Shown here one piece after another: positions 43,771 to 52,250 of a stretch of DNA of 64,000 nucleotides (position 1 is the stretch's first letter; every line of letters starts with the position of its first letter). The DNA is from Butyrivibrio sp. NC2007 (GTDB lineage Bacteria > Bacillota > Clostridia > Lachnospirales > Lachnospiraceae). A model generated the notes under the pieces. It was not told where the DNA came from, did no database searches, and worked only from the letters and a program-made list of their open reading frames with translations. A program made the position numbers and the translations under genes. The DNA is taken from the NCBI RefSeq assembly GCF_000421405.1, contig NZ_ATWY01000003.1, positions 124,001 through 188,000 of the forward strand, in the 5' to 3' direction.

Positions 43771-44940
43771 GGCTCCTCCCAAACTTATATAACATATATC
43801 TGTTATAAATTTTATACATTCAATCCTTTCTTATTATATAACGTAGGACATTTAAATTCAATAAGTAATATGATAAATATATTATATTTCACATCTATAT
43901 GTTATATAACTTATATGTTTATACATATTTAGTGATCATTTGTTTAGATTATTTTTATTATATTTGTTATATAACAATTCGGATCATCAAACAATATAAT
44001 GTTATATATCATATATGTGCGATATATTTTATAGAGCGCAAAATGTAGTTTTTTATTTTTGCATAATGTTATATAACATATATCATTTATATTTCAAAAC
44101 AATCTTTTTTATTGATTTATAAATTTGATTTTTAATCCCGGTAATCGAGAAACAATTTTTAACATTATATAACATATATATGCTACTTTTTCCTTTTTGA
44201 TCAATTACTTATAATATTAAGTTTATCCTTCTACTTTTCACACTATCTCAGGTGCTGATTCTATATTTCTCTTCAATTCCTTGGAAACGCGCTTATTTAC
44301 TGACTTTGCAGAAGAAACAGCTTCATTAAATTTATATATATGTTATATAATTCATCGTGTTATTTACAACATCCCTGGCCTGCATTTTATGGTTTTAAGC
44401 TCTAGCATATGCAGATCCTATTTTCATTAACTCAGACTCAATATTATTTAAATCAAATGTTATATATCTTATATCTTATATTTATCATCCTCTAAGATTT
44501 TTATTAATCCCACATATGTTATATAACTTATATCGAATATTCATCCTATATCAAAATATTATATAACATATTTATATTATATTTCATATATCTTTTATAT
44601 TATATATTCGTTTTATTTATTTAATATATTCTATGTATTATATCGCATATATTTATTATACATATTATATATCATATATTGTTATATATATTATTTACTT
44701 TATACAATTATATATGTTTTATATGCTATATGTTTTAAATATTTAATATTATATATTTTATTTTTATATTTAATATATTTTATATGTTTACTCTATATTA
44801 AATATTTTTAATATTTTATATGTTTCATTTATTTTATATTGCTTGAATGTTTTAAATATTTATGATATTATATATTTGTAATATGTGTTCTTTATTGTAT
44901 ATATTTTATATCATTTATTTAATATATATTTACCTGTTGT
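43771..44940. repeat. AT-rich region with TTATATAACATATAT-type repeats (candidate centromere and operator)
   Basis: About 1.2 kb of extremely AT-rich, gene-free DNA upstream of parA. The 10-bp palindrome GTTATATAAC occurs exactly at 43901, 43966, 44068 and 44518, and one-base variants occur at 43784 (next to the parA ribosome site), 44164 and 44560. Each is usually followed by ATATAT. After 44570 the repeats decay into TATATAT runs. Likely partner-protein binding sites (parS and autoregulation) and/or a DNA unwinding element. Confidence 0.6.
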
Positions 44941-46068
44941 ACTTTTATGTTTCCTGGGCCTGATGATTTGATCAGTTTTTTGTCATATTAAACATAAGAA
45001 TTAAAGCTTTTATTTGATTCCCCCGTAGGTAATTCAAAGATCTTTGCCAGAACACATAAAATAAGCAAAAATATTAATTTTAATCAATATTTAGAGCGTT
45101 TTTAACCATTGCGGTCTATTTTGGATTTTAAGGGCTTGTAGGCGTAATAATTTACGTAGAGGGTGTTTGAAAAATCGATTAATTAATTATAAAGATTTTA
45201 TAAACTTGCAATCGAGAAGATGCAATTTTGTATTGAAACATTAGATATCGTTTAAGATGCGCATTTTAAGGCCTTTCCGGGGCTGTGAAAATTGATCTGG
45301 AAGTTAAATTCATCAAGTTGCAAGTTCTGTTGCATTATAGTGAATAGAAGATGAGTTTGATTTATTATATATCGCTTGTTATTTAATTAGAATATATGAG
45401 GTATACAGTATATAATTATAATTGGAATTAATATTTTATCATAATAAGTTCAGTAAACGAAATATCAATATAGAATATTGACCCAATCAGTCATTATTCA
45501 TTTTTGATGATTTTGCAAATATGTTATAATGTTTACAAAATATAAATCTTGATTATCATTTATAATTAAATCTAACAAGCGTATTTTCACATGATTCCAT
45601 TCTATATCATCTGTTTTTTTATTCTGCATTTCTCTGATGTAATTCCTTTAATTAATTTTTTATTTATTTTTTTATAAATTTTTGGTTGCATCTGTTATTA
45701 AATATAAATTTAAATTTGTAATTTTATGTCAATTTGTTATTTATTCAATATTTTTTATATATTTCTTTTGATATATAATTTTCATTCATTTTGTCCTGCA
45801 TTCTCTAGTAAAGTATTCCTTATAGTTCTGGATCCTGGATACTTTGTCTGAAATCCCTTAATTCAGTCCATTTCCTTATACAAAAACCTTATGCATTTTC
45901 TATGCTATTCTTAATTCTTTTATCAATTCTCCTGACTTATATATTTCAATCTTCATTATTTCTTTCTATATTTCATTTTTTTGTCTTCCGGAAAGTGTAA
46001 TAATCTTTACTTACACAAACGGTGTTGTTTATTAGTATTTATTAATACTTACACTTGTTATTAATTAG
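44941..46068. other. Gene-free AT-rich stretch
   Basis: About 1.1 kb between the repeats and the iterons. No open reading frame, RNA gene or strong hairpin was recognised. It contains poly-T and poly-A tracts that may curve. AAGTGTAA (about 45989) and TTACACTT (about 46049) form a loose inverted repeat. Probably part of the origin (unwinding or spacer DNA). Confidence 0.4.
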
Positions 46069-46101
46069 CATCCCTCAAAAGTCCAGTAAACATGAGGGAT
46101 G
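46069..46101. repeat. Inverted repeat at iteron boundary
   Basis: CATCCCTCA (46069-46077) and TGAGGGATG (46093-46101), a 9-bp perfect stem with a 15-nt loop, 11 bp before the first iteron. Confidence 0.5.
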
Positions 46102-46111
46102 GGACGTTTTT

Positions 46112-46961
46112 AGGTGAGTAAAAAGGGGATGAAAAGTAGGGTAAAAGGGTATGGATGGTGTACTAATAGGGCATGATTAGTGACTTTATTTGGGATGGAA
46201 ATGATACCTTTCAGGTGACGGTTTGGGGTATATAAAGGTATATAAAAGGGAATAAAGGTGACCAAAAAGGGAATAACCATAGAACAAATTATTATGCCAA
46301 AGAAATGAGATAAATAGGGCGTTTCAGACATGTTAAGTAATGATAGGTGACCTAAAAGGGAATGATTAGGTGACTAAAAAGGGAATGTATTTATAAGGCC
46401 CATTATCGGGAAAAATATGTATTCCTGATCTTAGGAGTATGCTGCCGGGAACATTTTAGAATGAAAATTCGATTATTAAAGTAGTAAAAGCAGGCATTTT
46501 TACCCTGCTTTTTTATATAGGTGCACGACAAGGGAATATAAGGTGACTAAAAAGGGAACGTAAAATATAGATATAGTAGCCAAAAAGGCAGTCTTGATGG
46601 GCTTTACAGGAATCAGGACGAAATAGGGTATGCAAAAGGGCGTAAAAGGTGATTAAAAAGGGCATAATATTGACCGTATTAGTTTATCCGAAACGGTTAA
46701 AGGTACCAAAAAGGGAATGACCTGTTCTGAAAGGTGTACAAATAGGGAATGGTAGACGTTGACTGGAATAGGCAATTATTTTTAGTGGTAAAACCGATAA
46801 CTACCTACAAAATATTGTAAGAAAATGCTTGTAAGTGACAAGAAAGGGAATATAATATAGATAAGGTTTATAAAAAGGGAATGTTATTTAAACACTGATA
46901 ACCTAAAGGTTAAAGAAAAAGGAATAACTTATTATACCAATAGGTGAACAAAAAAGGAATC
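46112..46961 (+). repeat. Iteron array of the replication origin
   Basis: About 20 direct repeats of about 20 bp, consensus AGGTGACTAAAAAGGGAATG, all in the same orientation. Clear copies begin at 46112, 46156, 46178, 46213, 46236, 46256, 46345, 46368 (exact consensus), 46519, 46541, 46625, 46647, 46701, 46732, 46757, 46832, 46864, 46907 and 46942. Adjacent pairs are spaced 20-23 bp, about two helical turns; other gaps are irregular. This is the standard form of iterons bound by Rep_3-type initiators. The last copy covers the rep ribosome site. Confidence 0.85.
46829..46856 (+). promoter_or_regulatory. Putative rep promoter overlapped by an iteron
   Basis: TTGTAA (46829-46834), 16 bp, TATAAT (46851-46856). 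The iteron at 46832-46851 fills the spacer, so Rep bound there should repress its own gene. Confidence 0.55.
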
Positions 46962-46970
46962 GGTTTTAAG

Positions 46971-48140
46971 ATGCAGAAAGAGAAGAGAGATCAGCTCATT
47001 GTAAATAAGAGCTATAAGAAATCCAATGAACTTATTAATGCCATGGGTAAGGGTACAGCTCTTAGCCAGAAGCTTTTTGCCATAGGAATGCAGCACATTC
47101 ATGTTGATGAGACCAATAATGTTGTTGCAACTATTTATGGTACGGACCTCAGGAAGATGTTTAAGTCCAGCTCAGGTTCTTTATATGAGCATATAGAGGC
47201 TCTCTGTGACAGACAGATCAAGGGAGCAACTATCTTTGACTGGAATCTTCTCATGAAGGACAAGGAAAACGGTAAAATTGAGGCCCATCAGGTGGTAACC
47301 GATGCATCTTTTAAGAATGGAACACTAACCCTTAGATATAATAACTCACTCACAGATAAAATAGTCAATCTGCAAAAGGACTATACAGTCCTCAGTCTGG
47401 CAGAAACTCTTAGCCTTAAGAGTGTATACTCATTAAGGCTTTATGAGATGCTAAAGTCTGCGTACGACTACCAGTCTGCAGTTACCAAGAAACAGGGAGA
47501 TATGGTGTTTGAATATCTGCTTCCTGAGCTCAAATTAGAGCTTGGTATCATCAATTCCGGCGGAAGTAAGGAAATCAAGGCCGAACTTGAGAAGGAATCT
47601 CCGGATTATGACAGAATTGATGAACTTGCAGAGAAGACAGGCCAGAATAAATACAAGGAATTTAAGATATTTAACAGAAACGTCCTGCTTAAGGCGAAGG
47701 AAGAGCTCAATAACAAGACAAGTCTGGTTGTTGATTATGAGCCCATTAAGAGTGGACGTAAGGCAGTCGGGATCAGGTTTTTTGTAACTAAGAAGGATCT
47801 TGAGGCGCCTAAGACTGTACAGATCGTGCAGGCTAACAGAGATGAGATATTAGATGAGCTTATCGATCTTATGCATGATGACTTTAAGCTCAGAGAGATT
47901 AGAGAGATCGCTGAGGCGGCTGATTATGATATATCCAAGATAAAAAAGGCTTACGAATATATGCAGAATTACGGAACAGATATTGATGTTCCCATTGCTT
48001 TTATCAAGGACTGCATTAAGAAGGGTTACTATAATACAGAATCTAAGTCAAAAGCTGCTAAGAACAACTCTTTCAATAACTTTTCACAGCGCACAGACTA
48101 TGATTTTGAAGAGCTTGAGAGGAAGCTTTTAGAGAACTAA
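46971..48140 (+). CDS. rep: Replication initiator, Rep_3 superfamily
   Basis: 389 aa. Two winged-helix parts typical of Rep_3 (RepE/RepA/pi-type): WH1 about 10-155, with NELINAM...LSQKLFAIGMQHI and YEHIEALCDRQIKG, and SVYSLRLYEMLKSAYDY (about 153) leading into WH2. A lysine-rich C-terminal extension (about 290-389) is longer than in small plasmid Reps. It binds iterons and recruits the helicase. ATG 46971 is taken, with AAGGAAT upstream inside the last iteron; a GTG at 46944 also lies inside that iteron. Next gene: the DUF815 ATPase, 60 bp downstream across a GTTATATAAC site. Confidence 0.88.
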   Translation: MQKEKRDQLIVNKSYKKSNELINAMGKGTALSQKLFAIGMQHIHVDETNNVVATIYGTDLRKMFKSSSGSLYEHIEALCDRQIKGATIFDWNLLMKDKENGKIEAHQVVTDASFKNGTLTLRYNNSLTDKIVNLQKDYTVLSLAETLSLKSVYSLRLYEMLKSAYDYQSAVTKKQGDMVFEYLLPELKLELGIINSGGSKEIKAELEKESPDYDRIDELAEKTGQNKYKEFKIFNRNVLLKAKEELNNKTSLVVDYEPIKSGRKAVGIRFFVTKKDLEAPKTVQIVQANRDEILDELIDLMHDDFKLREIREIAEAADYDISKIKKAYEYMQNYGTDIDVPIAFIKDCIKKGYYNTESKSKAAKNNSFNNFSQRTDYDFEELERKLLEN

Positions 48141-48175
48141 ATCAACATATATGTTATTTGTGTTATATAACATAG
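48141..48175. repeat. GTTATATAAC repeat between rep and ATPase gene
   Basis: ACATATATGTTAT followed by GTTATATAACATA; exact palindrome at 48162-48171. Same motif as upstream of parA. Confidence 0.6.
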
Positions 48176-48200
48176 ATAACTGCTTTTGACGGAGGAGCAG

Positions 48201-49502
48201 ATGGAACAAATTGTCGCAAAACTGCTTATTTACGGGGATTTACCGGAGGATTCAATCCTCATTCAGCTTTCTGAGGTCTATAAAGACTATCACAGAGGAA
48301 GCTATTCTAATGCTGATCTTATTACAAGATGCTACAAACAGGTTAAACGTCTTTTAGTCCTTGGAACGTCTTGTGCATTTGACAAGAATCTTTGGCACAA
48401 TTACCTGACTTATCTCTTGATCATGGATGAGAACCCTTTCAGTCTTACCTGTGAGAAGGTAGGTAGTAAAGATGGCAGTGTCAATCACTTTGCAATAAAT
48501 GATTTCCATGCGTTTAAAGAGCTTTTTGACTTCGATTTTACAGAACTTGAAGAGGTTCTGGGTATTGACTGCTTTAGTTGCATAACCAACTATAAGGCAA
48601 TTGATAAGCCGGAGCTTATGTATAATCAAAATGTCAGTGAGAAGGTAAGAACCTTAAGTGAAAGCCTTGAAAACGCTCAGTCTGACGACGAATTCTTTGT
48701 TCTCGTAACATCATTTTACAAGAAAATAGGTGTCGGAGAATTTGGTCTTAATAAGGCATTCAGGCTCAGAGAACTTCCTAACGGGAAAGTGGAATTTAAC
48801 CCTATTAACAACATGGATAGCGTTGTTTTGGACGATCTTGTCGGGTACGAGATTCAGAAAGAGAAGCTTATTGCCAATACAAAGGCTTTTGTTGATGGTA
48901 AAAAGGCCAATAATGTCCTTTTGTTTGGTGATAGCGGAACCGGCAAGTCTACCAGTATTAAGGCTATAGTCAATGAGTTTTATGCAGACGGACTGAGGAT
49001 GATAGAGATTTATAAGTATCAGTTCAGGCTTCTTTCACAGCTTATTTCGCAGATCAAGAACAGGAACTATAAGTTCATAATTTATATGGATGACCTTTCT
49101 TTTGAGGAGGATGAATCTGATTACAAGTTCCTGAAAGCCGTAATCGAGGGTGGTGTTGAGACCAAGCCGGACAATATTCTAATCTATGCGACCTCCAACA
49201 GGCGTCATCTGATCAAGGAGACCTGGAAGGACAGAAGGGATATTGAGCAGGATGGAGATATCCACAGATCTGACACCATGGAAGAGAAACTCTCACTGGC
49301 TAATAGATTCGGTGTAACAATAGGATATTACAAGCCATCGAGGCAGGAATTCTATGATATCGTGAAGGTTTTAGCCGAGAGAAACGGTATTGTGATGGAG
49401 GAATCAGAGCTAAGACTTGAGGCAGACAGATGGGAACTCAGTCATGGAGGCGTTTCCGGAAGAACTGCCCAGCAGTTTATTACACATCTACAGGGTAAGT
49501 GA
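48201..49502 (+). CDS. DUF815-type AAA+ ATPase next to the initiator
   Basis: 433 aa. The N-terminal ~215 residues are helical without a known motif. The AAA+ domain has Walker A LLFGDSGTGKSTSIKA (about 240), Walker B KFIIYMDDLSFEE (about 293), sensor YATSNRRHLIKET and the C-terminal lid ANRFGVTIGYYKPSRQEFYDIV; these are DUF815 hallmarks. Function of DUF815 is not established; placed directly after rep at an iteron origin it could act as a helicase loader or remodeller. ATG 48201 with GGAGG 5 bp upstream; the TTG at 48186 is less likely. Confidence 0.85.
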   Translation: MEQIVAKLLIYGDLPEDSILIQLSEVYKDYHRGSYSNADLITRCYKQVKRLLVLGTSCAFDKNLWHNYLTYLLIMDENPFSLTCEKVGSKDGSVNHFAINDFHAFKELFDFDFTELEEVLGIDCFSCITNYKAIDKPELMYNQNVSEKVRTLSESLENAQSDDEFFVLVTSFYKKIGVGEFGLNKAFRLRELPNGKVEFNPINNMDSVVLDDLVGYEIQKEKLIANTKAFVDGKKANNVLLFGDSGTGKSTSIKAIVNEFYADGLRMIEIYKYQFRLLSQLISQIKNRNYKFIIYMDDLSFEEDESDYKFLKAVIEGGVETKPDNILIYATSNRRHLIKETWKDRRDIEQDGDIHRSDTMEEKLSLANRFGVTIGYYKPSRQEFYDIVKVLAERNGIVMEESELRLEADRWELSHGGVSGRTAQQFITHLQGK

Positions 49503-49528
49503 TATAACATATATGTGTTATATAACAT
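49503..49528. repeat. GTTATATAAC repeat after the ATPase gene
   Basis: ATAACATATATGTGTTATAT then AACAT; exact palindrome at 49517-49526, starting at the ATPase stop codon. Confidence 0.6.
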
Positions 49529-49533
49529 AAATA

Positions 49534-49564
49534 AAATCCGCGGCGCAAAACCGCGGATTTGCTA
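49534..49564. terminator. Terminator after the ATPase gene
   Basis: AAATCCGCGG (49534-49543) pairs perfectly with CCGCGGATTT (49551-49560), between convergent genes. Confidence 0.8.
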
Positions 49565-49575
49565 TATCCAAATTA

Positions 49576-49791
49576 TTATGGAGCCCATTTTAGATTGGGA
49601 CAGTCTGTCGCACAGCCTGCCAGCGCGTTATTTCTTACTTCACAGGACGTATTTCGGCATTCGCGACACTTAAACGTGTAGTGGTATGAATATCTTATTT
49701 TGCAGGTTTTACAGCAAAATGGATTCATGCTGTTATGAGCTGTAAAAGAACGACCGCATCCAACACAGGTTATAACCACATTGTGAGCCAT
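49576..49791 (-). CDS. Cysteine-rich zinc-ribbon protein
   Basis: 71 aa with eleven Cys: CVGC (9-12), CCKTC (26-30), CREC (42-45) and later Cys at 50, 59 and 63. At least two Zn-binding ribbons are likely. Probably nucleic-acid or protein binding. No family recognised. Good AGGAGG-type RBS and a gene-sized start ATG. Lies between the replication module and hypA. Confidence 0.65.
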   Translation of the reverse strand: MAHNVVITCVGCGRSFTAHNSMNPFCCKTCKIRYSYHYTFKCRECRNTSCEVRNNALAGCATDCPNLKWAP

Positions 49792-49891
49792 ATCACACCT
49801 CCTTTTTATATTATCGACAAAAAAGTAGTCATAATCAATTAAATTGTAATAAAATATAGTAAAACATGAGAAATTGGGCGGAGAAGTATAG

Positions 49892-50239
49892 ATGCATGAG
49901 ATGAGTTATATCGCTAAAATGGTTTCAATGGCTGCCGAAGTTGCCATGGAAAATGAGGCGAAAAAGGTAAAGAGCATCGAGGTTTATATCGGAAAAACAA
50001 GTGGCGTAATGCCTTATTATATGCAGAAGTATTTCCCGGAAGCTTCCAAGGGAACAATAATTGAGGGAGCAGAGCTTATATGCGTTGAGGTTCCGGTGAA
50101 GGCTTTGTGTGAGGAGTGCAATAACGAATATTTTCCGTCAAGAGAAAACGGATACCTCTGTCCTGTCTGTGGAGGCAGAAAAGCCCACATAATCGAGGGA
50201 AAAGGGGTTGTACTGAATAATGTAGTGATAGAGGAGTAA
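49892..50239 (+). CDS. hypA: HypA/HybF-like nickel metallochaperone
   Basis: 115 aa. Starts MHEMSY, with the conserved Met1-His2-Glu3 nickel site, and has Zn-type cysteines CEEC (74-77) and CPVC (90-93). It delivers Ni to hydrogenase, or to urease in other bacteria. No hydrogenase or other hyp gene is in this window. The partner is larC, 17 bp downstream, so nickel delivery to the LarA-type cofactor route is an attractive reading. GGCGGAGAAG site before the ATG. Confidence 0.85.
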   Translation: MHEMSYIAKMVSMAAEVAMENEAKKVKSIEVYIGKTSGVMPYYMQKYFPEASKGTIIEGAELICVEVPVKALCEECNNEYFPSRENGYLCPVCGGRKAHIIEGKGVVLNNVVIEE

Positions 50240-50256
50240 CAGAAAGGGAACGTGCT

Positions 50257-51441
50257 ATGAAAACACTGTATCTGGAATGTAAGATGGGTATTGCCGGCGA
50301 TATGATGGCTTCTTCGTTACTTGGGCTGTTTGAAGATAAAAACAGCGTTATAGAGGCCTTAAATGCGATAAATATACCCAATGTGGTATATAAACTCGAC
50401 CAGATCAAAAAATGCGGCATTTTGGGCGATCATATTACGGTTTTGATAGATGGAATTGAAGAAGGTGACGAGCATGACCATGAGCATCATCACAGCACTC
50501 TTGATGACATAGAAGAAATTATAGAAGGACTTAACATTTCAAAGGAAATCAAGAGTGACGTAAGGGAAGTGTACCAGATTCTTGCAGAGGCAGAGAGCAA
50601 GGTCCATGGAGAGCCGGTTTCTCAGATCCATTTCCACGAAGTCGGTAAGATGGATGCCATAGCTGATATCACTGCTGTATGTTATCTGCTTCACGAGCTT
50701 GATCCTGATAAAATAATCGTTTCACCTATAAACGTCGGAAATGGCACTGTTAAATGTGCTCATGGCATTCTTCCGGTTCCGGCGCCTGCGACAGCTCTTT
50801 TGCTGGAAGGCATACCAACATATTCTCCGGAGAAGATTGTGGGCGAGCTCTGTACTCCTACAGGTGCAGCTCTGGTCAAGTATTTTGCCTTTGATTTTGG
50901 CGCGCAGCCGGTGATGACGGTAGATGCTATCGGTTATGGCATGGGTAAAAAAGATTTCGACCAGGCCAACTGCGTAAGGGCCATGATCGGTGATTCATCG
51001 GAAGAGGCTGAGAGGATAATTGAGCTCTCCTGTAACATCGACGATATGACCGGAGAGGAGCTTGGTTTTGCAACAGAGATACTCTTTGAGAGAGGAGCAC
51101 TCGATGTTTTTACAATATCGGTTGATATGAAAAAGAACCGCCCGGGATTCATTTTGACAGTCCTTTGCAACGAGGATGACAAAGAGAGACTCCTTAGTGT
51201 GATGTTCAAATATACCACTACTCTTGGTGTTCGTGAGCATACCTACAACAGATATACCATGCTTAGAGAGATCAAGAAGATTGACACCCCTTATGGTGAA
51301 GTCAGGGTGAAAAGATCTTACGGACACGGAATTAAGCGCGAAAAATTTGAATACGAAGACCTGGCAGGCATTGCAAGGAGAACGGGCAAATCTTTAATAG
51401 AGCTGAAAAACGAACTGGTGGAAAATGAGCGAAATAATTAA
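50257..51441 (+). CDS. larC: Nickel-pincer cofactor biosynthesis protein LarC
   Basis: 394 aa, complete LarC1 plus LarC2 in one frame. LYLECKMGIAGDMMASSLLGL opens the family; a His-rich loop HDHEHHH (about 73-79) likely binds nickel; FHEVGKMDAIADITA and PINVGNGTVKCAHGILPVPAPAT are family blocks; the C-terminal LarC2 part has NIDDMTGEELGF. It inserts Ni into the pyridinium-dithiocarboxylate mononucleotide cofactor of lactate racemase and related enzymes. In some lactobacilli larC needs a ribosomal frameshift; here none is needed. larA, larB and larE are not in the window. Confidence 0.92.
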   Translation: MKTLYLECKMGIAGDMMASSLLGLFEDKNSVIEALNAINIPNVVYKLDQIKKCGILGDHITVLIDGIEEGDEHDHEHHHSTLDDIEEIIEGLNISKEIKSDVREVYQILAEAESKVHGEPVSQIHFHEVGKMDAIADITAVCYLLHELDPDKIIVSPINVGNGTVKCAHGILPVPAPATALLLEGIPTYSPEKIVGELCTPTGAALVKYFAFDFGAQPVMTVDAIGYGMGKKDFDQANCVRAMIGDSSEEAERIIELSCNIDDMTGEELGFATEILFERGALDVFTISVDMKKNRPGFILTVLCNEDDKERLLSVMFKYTTTLGVREHTYNRYTMLREIKKIDTPYGEVRVKRSYGHGIKREKFEYEDLAGIARRTGKSLIELKNELVENERNN

Positions 51442-52249
51442 TCTTAAGGATTTAAACTGCGAAGATGTCGCAATCTACAATTCTTTAAACGAGAATCAAT
51501 TAAAAAAAATATATGAACCGAACTTAGGGCTTTTCATTGCGGAAAGCCCTAAAGTTATTGTACGGGCTTTGGATGCTGGATTTGAGCCTGTTTCTGCACT
51601 TGTGGAGGACAGGCTTCTTACCGGGGAGATGGAAGATATTCTGCTAAGGCTTGGAGATATTCCAATTTACACATCAACAGAGGATATTTTATCCCGGATA
51701 ACCGGCTTTAAACTCACAAGAGGCGCTCTCTGCGCAATGAGGAGAAAAGAGCTGTTGTCACCGGAGGATATAGTAAAGGATGCGCGCAGAATAGTCATTC
51801 TTGAGGATGTGGAAAATCCCACTAATGTCGGCGCAATATTCCGTTCTGCAGCAGCTCTTAACATTGATGCAGTGATACTGACAGGAGGTTGCAGTGATCC
51901 GCTTTACAGAAGATCAATAAGAGTCAGCATGGGCAATGTTTTCCAGGTTCCATGGACTTTTATCGGTGATGAATGGTATGAAGATGGTATCAGCATGCTT
52001 CATAAGCTTGGCTTAAGATCAGCTGCGCTTGCACTGGTGGATAACAGCGTAAGCATAGATGACAAGCACCTGGCACAAGAAGAAAAACTTGCGATAATAA
52101 TGGGAACAGAGGGAGAAGGCTTAAGGAAAAAGACCATTGATGACAGCGACTACGTTGTCAAGATCCCGATGTCTAACGGAGTAGACTCCCTTAACGTAGC
52201 AGCAGCAAGCGCCGTCACATTCTGGGAGCTTGCTGCCAAAAAGAGCTGA
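51425..52249 (+). CDS. TrmH/SpoU family RNA methyltransferase
   Basis: 274 aa. Short substrate-binding N-terminal domain (about 20-110), then a SPOUT domain with motif 1 VILEDVENPTNVGAIFRSAAAL (about 119-140), motif 2 LAIIMGTEGEGL (about 220) and motif 3 IPMSNGVDSLNVAAASAV (about 246). It uses SAM to 2'-O-methylate rRNA or tRNA riboses. Overlaps the end of larC by 17 bp and is therefore co-expressed. No partner gene reveals the target. Confidence 0.88.
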   Translation: MSEIINLKDLNCEDVAIYNSLNENQLKKIYEPNLGLFIAESPKVIVRALDAGFEPVSALVEDRLLTGEMEDILLRLGDIPIYTSTEDILSRITGFKLTRGALCAMRRKELLSPEDIVKDARRIVILEDVENPTNVGAIFRSAAALNIDAVILTGGCSDPLYRRSIRVSMGNVFQVPWTFIGDEWYEDGISMLHKLGLRSAALALVDNSVSIDDKHLAQEEKLAIIMGTEGEGLRKKTIDDSDYVVKIPMSNGVDSLNVAAASAVTFWELAAKKS

Positions 52250-52250
52250 A

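Noticed and set aside
44941..46068. tRNA or other RNA gene in the gene-free stretch
   Set aside because: No cloverleaf, GC-rich stems or conserved RNA sequence could be recognised in this AT-rich DNA.
46110..46331. 73-codon open frame on the minus strand inside the iterons
   Set aside because: Its codons are simply the reverse complement of the iteron repeat; no ribosome site, and it would disrupt the origin. Treated as chance.
46112..46961. Possible CRISPR array
   Set aside because: Repeats are degenerate, non-palindromic and about 20 bp with gaps from 0 to over 100 bp; no cas genes. They are iterons.
50257..51441. Programmed frameshift in larC
   Set aside because: Both LarC parts are in one continuous frame here; no slippery site is needed.
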